A stretch of 16,431 nucleotides of DNA. Origin: Oxalobacteraceae bacterium UBA7693 (GTDB lineage Bacteria > Pseudomonadota > Gammaproteobacteria > Burkholderiales > Burkholderiaceae_D). Position 1 is the stretch's first letter. Every line of letters begins with the position of its first letter. A program made the translations under genes and the position numbers. Below the pieces are notes generated by a model. That model was given only the letters and a program-made list of their open reading frames with translations. It ran no database searches and was not told the DNA's origin. The stretch covers positions 3,769 through 20,199 of the forward strand of contig DLGN01000202.1 of assembly GCA_002482715.1 (NCBI GenBank), written 5' to 3'. Shown piece after piece: positions 14,443 to 16,431 of this stretch.

Positions 14443-14675
14443 TCGTCATCGGCAATCTGCAAATCAGCTTGGTCGATGTCGTAATCAAGAATATCAGCAG
14501 GTTTGCAATCTAATACCAGACAAATTTTTGCCAGCGTATCAAAGCGAATCCCTCGCACTTTCTCAGTGCGCAACATGGATAGCTGCGTTTCAGAAAGTCC
14601 GATTTGTTCGGCCAATTGCTTAGCACGCATTTTCCTGCGAGCCAGCATGATGTCTAAGTTGACGCGGATGGGCAT
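14439..14675 (-). CDS. XRE-family (Cro/CI-type) transcriptional regulator of a DUF2975 module
   Basis: A 78-residue DNA-binding protein made almost entirely of one helix-turn-helix domain of the YozG kind. The start MPIRVNLDIMLARRKM leads into the HTH (LAEQIGLSETQLSMLRTEKV, about 21-40), then IRFDTLAKICLVLDCKPADILDYD, the standard end of this domain; an acidic tail follows. It lies 11 bp after the stop of the DUF2975 membrane protein on the same strand. That pairing is common in bacteria, with the small HTH protein usually second or next door. No strong Shine-Dalgarno is seen, which suggests translational coupling to the gene ahead. Its stop codon overlaps that of recJ. It probably represses its own operon through the palindrome at 15257-15273 (inference). 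Confidence 0.88.
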   Translation of the reverse strand: MPIRVNLDIMLARRKMRAKQLAEQIGLSETQLSMLRTEKVRGIRFDTLAKICLVLDCKPADILDYDIDQADLQIADDD

Positions 14676-14686
14676 GTCAAAAAGAC

Positions 14687-15208
14687 TTAAATAAAGCTGT
14701 CAACTTGGCGCTGTAAAGACTGTGCACGCTGCGCGACATATTTGAGAATCAGACCTATCATACCTATCGTCACAGCTTCGACATCCCAGTCTGTTGTTAG
14801 ATCGCGAGAACCTTGATTGATCCAAGCTTCAATACTTGGCACAAACAAGATCGTGGCCATTGCCGCATACATCAAATTGGCACCAATCGACTGCAAGCTT
14901 TTGAGTAAGTCATGATCAAAAGATTTGCTGAGTTCAAATTTTTTCAAAAAATCTGCAGCTGCCCAAAGTGCAAAAACATAGATGATTGGCACTAGCAACC
15001 CCGTCCAAAAAAATGGCAATTTCAATGAAAGCATGAAGGTATTTTCCACACTAAAATTGCCGCCTAAGGTATAGGCAGGAAGCACTTGGATCAACCGATC
15101 TGCGATTAAATTAAGGATGAAAATAATTGCGATGATTCTGACAAAAATACTTAATTTGCCTGATAGCGGTGTGGTTTGCTTTATCGTTGCCGCTTTGCTT
15201 GAATTCAT
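14687..15208 (-). CDS. DUF2975-family membrane protein
   Basis: A 173-residue inner-membrane protein with four hydrophobic segments (about 19-40, 60-88, 105-126, 145-160), matching the DUF2975 layout. Typical features are VRIIAIIFILNLIADRL in the first helix, ALWAAADFLKKFELSKSF between helices 2 and 3, and SIGANLMYAAMATILF in helix 3. The family has no established biochemical role; its members nearly always come with a small XRE regulator, as here. It has a good Shine-Dalgarno, AAGGA 5 nt before the ATG at 15208. It is the first gene of the two-gene unit, with a predicted promoter at 15250-15278. A role in sensing membrane or growth state for the partner regulator has been suggested for such pairs but cannot be read from this sequence. 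Confidence 0.85.
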   Translation of the reverse strand: MNSSKAATIKQTTPLSGKLSIFVRIIAIIFILNLIADRLIQVLPAYTLGGNFSVENTFMLSLKLPFFWTGLLVPIIYVFALWAAADFLKKFELSKSFDHDLLKSLQSIGANLMYAAMATILFVPSIEAWINQGSRDLTTDWDVEAVTIGMIGLILKYVAQRAQSLQRQVDSFI

Positions 15209-15249
15209 ACTTATCCTTGGGTGAAAACAAAATAATTACATTAAAACAT

Positions 15250-15278
15250 ATATTAATTTAAGTAAAACTTAAAGTAAA
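15250..15278 (-). promoter_or_regulatory. predicted promoter of the DUF2975-XRE operon
   Basis: On the minus strand, TTTACT (15278-15273) and TAATAT (15255-15250) are separated by exactly 17 bp, each matching the sigma-70 consensus at four of six bases. The region is very AT-rich, which lowers confidence. Confidence 0.45.
15257..15273. promoter_or_regulatory. palindromic candidate operator in the promoter spacer
   Basis: TTTAAGT (15257-15263) and ACTTAAA (15267-15273) form a perfect 7-bp dyad with a 3-bp centre. It fills the spacer of the predicted DUF2975-XRE promoter, a common site for XRE-family repressors, and lies in the divergent region before the exported gene at 15398. Binding by the XRE protein is inferred. 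Confidence 0.5.
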
Positions 15279-15397
15279 TAGGTTTGTTGTCTGTGAAGAT
15301 TTAAATAAACTGATGCTAGTGATAAGATTCTGACTTGTCTTCCTAATAAAAAATGTCGAAACCTATATCGTGCAATCAACTATCTACTGGATTTATC

Positions 15398-16009
15398 ATG
15401 CATAAAATTGCTCTCCTATTCGCTAGCATGCTACTGCCAATCGCATTCGCCAGTGCGCAGTCCAATATCCGATTAAGCACTGTTGAAGGTGTAGAAAACG
15501 AAGACTTAATGAACGTCTTACGTTTTCAAGGAATTAATTACAACAAAGTAAAATTTTCAGGCACGCATTTATGGGGCAAAGATTTTAAAATTTTTATCCG
15601 TGACTACGAAAACGGCAAACTCATCAAAACGCACGAAATCTTTGATTCAAAAGAAGAAGAGTTCTTTAAACTTAAAGAACAAGAGTTTAAATTTAATGTG
15701 TTAGTGCAAGGCACTAGCAATGGTAAAGCTAAATTTGATTTTCGCTTTTTGGGCTTTGGCGTTGTGAAGGAATTTAACTTGGGTGCCGCACACAAGGACT
15801 TTATTCTGAAAAGTTTTCAAGCTAAATCAGAAGAGCTTGCCTTCCCTGTCAATCAAAATCACAGTATTTTGACTTTCATCATGCCTTATAAAACAAAGGC
15901 CAAATCTATGCAGTATCCTGATGTAATCGGTTCGGGCATTCGCCCTGAAGATTTGGGGCGACATTTTAAAATTCCACGTTATTTCTTGATCGATGTTCGT
16001 TTTGACTAA
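15398..16009 (+). CDS. Exported protein of unknown function
   Basis: A 203-residue protein with a clear signal peptide, MHKIALLFASMLLPIAFASA (cut after ASA). I chose the ATG at 15398 because it starts the signal peptide directly; an ATG at 15353 would add 15 polar residues including a Cys. The mature part has beta-strand character: NIRLSTVEGVENEDLMNVL, then alternating charged and aromatic segments (WGKDFKIFIRDYENGKL, EFKFNVLVQG, KAKFDFRFLGFGV), and ends RYFLIDVRFD. There is no cysteine in the mature chain, no lipobox and no membrane anchor, so it is probably a soluble periplasmic or secreted protein. I do not recognise the family. It is a single gene ended by the terminator at 16092-16132 and divergent from the DUF2975-XRE unit. 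Confidence 0.75.
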   Translation: MHKIALLFASMLLPIAFASAQSNIRLSTVEGVENEDLMNVLRFQGINYNKVKFSGTHLWGKDFKIFIRDYENGKLIKTHEIFDSKEEEFFKLKEQEFKFNVLVQGTSNGKAKFDFRFLGFGVVKEFNLGAAHKDFILKSFQAKSEELAFPVNQNHSILTFIMPYKTKAKSMQYPDVIGSGIRPEDLGRHFKIPRYFLIDVRFD

Positions 16010-16021
16010 GTCTGGTTATTC

Positions 16022-16044
16022 AGCCTGTTGAATAAGCCTGTTGA
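16022..16044 (+). repeat. short tandem repeat, period 13 bp
   Basis: AGCCTGTTGA occurs at 16022-16031 and again at 16035-16044. It is an imperfect two-copy repeat in the 3' region of the exported gene, with no evident function. Confidence 0.5.
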
Positions 16045-16091
16045 TTCAAACAGCCAAGTATCTAAATAGTTTTACGCGGTAAGTATAAAAG

Positions 16092-16134
16092 AAAATAAAG
16101 CGCATCAGCTCAAGCTTGATGCGCTTTATTTTTT
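16092..16134 (+). terminator. strong rho-independent terminator
   Basis: The arm at 16092-16107 (core AAAGCGCATCA) pairs with 16117-16132 (core TGATGCGCTTT) over 16 bp, with a 9-nt loop and a T6 run. It ends the exported-protein transcript and, read the other way, can serve the minus-strand gene at the right edge. Confidence 0.88.
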
Positions 16135-16146
16135 GCGGGCTAGCTG

Positions 16147-16191
16147 GTAATCGGAAATAACAATTTCGATTACTTTAGTAGATTACTTTAG
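16147..16191. repeat. hairpin plus 13-bp-period direct repeat
   Basis: GTAATCG (16147-16153) and CGATTAC (16167-16173) form a 7-bp stem that extends by three weaker pairs. Overlapping it, GATTACTTTAG is repeated at 16168-16178 and 16181-16191. It lies in the 3' untranslated region of the minus-strand partial gene. Confidence 0.5.
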
Positions 16192-16231
16192 CAATTTAGC
16201 TGCTGGCATTGAGATACTTGCACTGAGCAGA

Positions 16232-16431
16232 TTATTTCGCATTCCAGATTGCCATCATATCGACGGAACCTTGCGAACGAATTCCATTGTCAGATAAAAC
16301 ACCTTCAGTTTCAGCTAGCATGGCTTTGCGTGGTAACACCATCGTTTCTCCATAACGTTGGTCGTAATGAATCACAATCAATTCATCTTGCATATCACGT
16401 AACAAGGTTACCAGATGTTTTAAGCTTTTTA
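16232..16431 (-). CDS. 3' end of an unrecognised gene, cut by the window edge
   Basis: An open minus-strand frame enters at the right edge (first full codon at 16429-16427) and runs 65 codons to TAA at 16234-16232. The visible C-terminal part includes SLKHLVTLLRDMQDELIVIH, then YDQRYGETMVLPRKAMLAET, and ends GSVDMMAIWNAK. The balanced composition and amphipathic helix-strand pattern look like a real protein, and two hairpins follow the stop. No motif allows a family call; it may be a soluble cytoplasmic protein. The start and most of the gene lie outside the window. Confidence 0.6.
   Translation of the reverse strand, partial: KSLKHLVTLLRDMQDELIVIHYDQRYGETMVLPRKAMLAETEGVLSDNGIRSQGSVDMMAIWNAK

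Overview
The window looks like a chromosomal segment of a betaproteobacterium of the Burkholderiales, most likely Oxalobacteraceae (an Undibacterium-like organism is my best guess). The basis is the lolC-lolD / RpfE-like / recJ neighbourhood, a CheZ of beta/gamma type, a small Lys-rich protein of a kind I associate with Burkholderiales, and moderate GC that looks below 50% by eye. The genus is inference. I saw no rRNA, tRNA, CRISPR array, insertion sequence or phage gene.

Region 1 (about 80-6940, all + strand) is a sulfur-handling island. It encodes a FadL/OmpP1-type outer-membrane channel, an exported SoxH-like metallo-beta-lactamase-fold hydrolase, an exported DsrE-like protein, a tiny exported c-type cytochrome with no distal Met, a YeeE/YedE (TsuA-type) thiosulfate permease, an exported two-domain rhodanese, a DUF4395 membrane protein with two CXXC motifs, and a Cys-rich ArsR repressor with its own promoter. 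The cytochrome, permease, rhodanese and DUF4395 genes are 27-39 bp apart and probably form one operon. No soxXYZABCD, sqr, dsrAB or tsdA is present. The set therefore reads as a non-Sox periplasmic route that moves sulfane sulfur across the envelope under a thiol-switch regulator. This is the best candidate here for an undescribed system.

Region 2 (about 6940-9650) holds scattered single genes separated by hairpins: an exported NTF2/SnoaL-like protein, a 58-residue charged small protein on the minus strand, a cheZ with no chemotaxis neighbour, and a 74-residue orphan protein on the minus strand. Clear hairpins lie at 7896-7924, 9099-9132 and 9522-9555.

Region 3 (about 9650-14440) is housekeeping. 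A minus-strand lolC-lolD operon (lipoprotein release, overlapping genes) is divergent from an RpfE/phosphoglycerate-mutase-like gene followed by recJ (single-strand 5'-3' exonuclease).

Region 4 (14440-16431) contains a minus-strand two-gene module, a DUF2975 membrane protein plus an XRE regulator, with a perfect palindrome lying inside its predicted promoter. It also contains a divergent exported protein of unknown function, a strong terminator, and the 3' end of an unrecognised minus-strand gene cut by the window edge.
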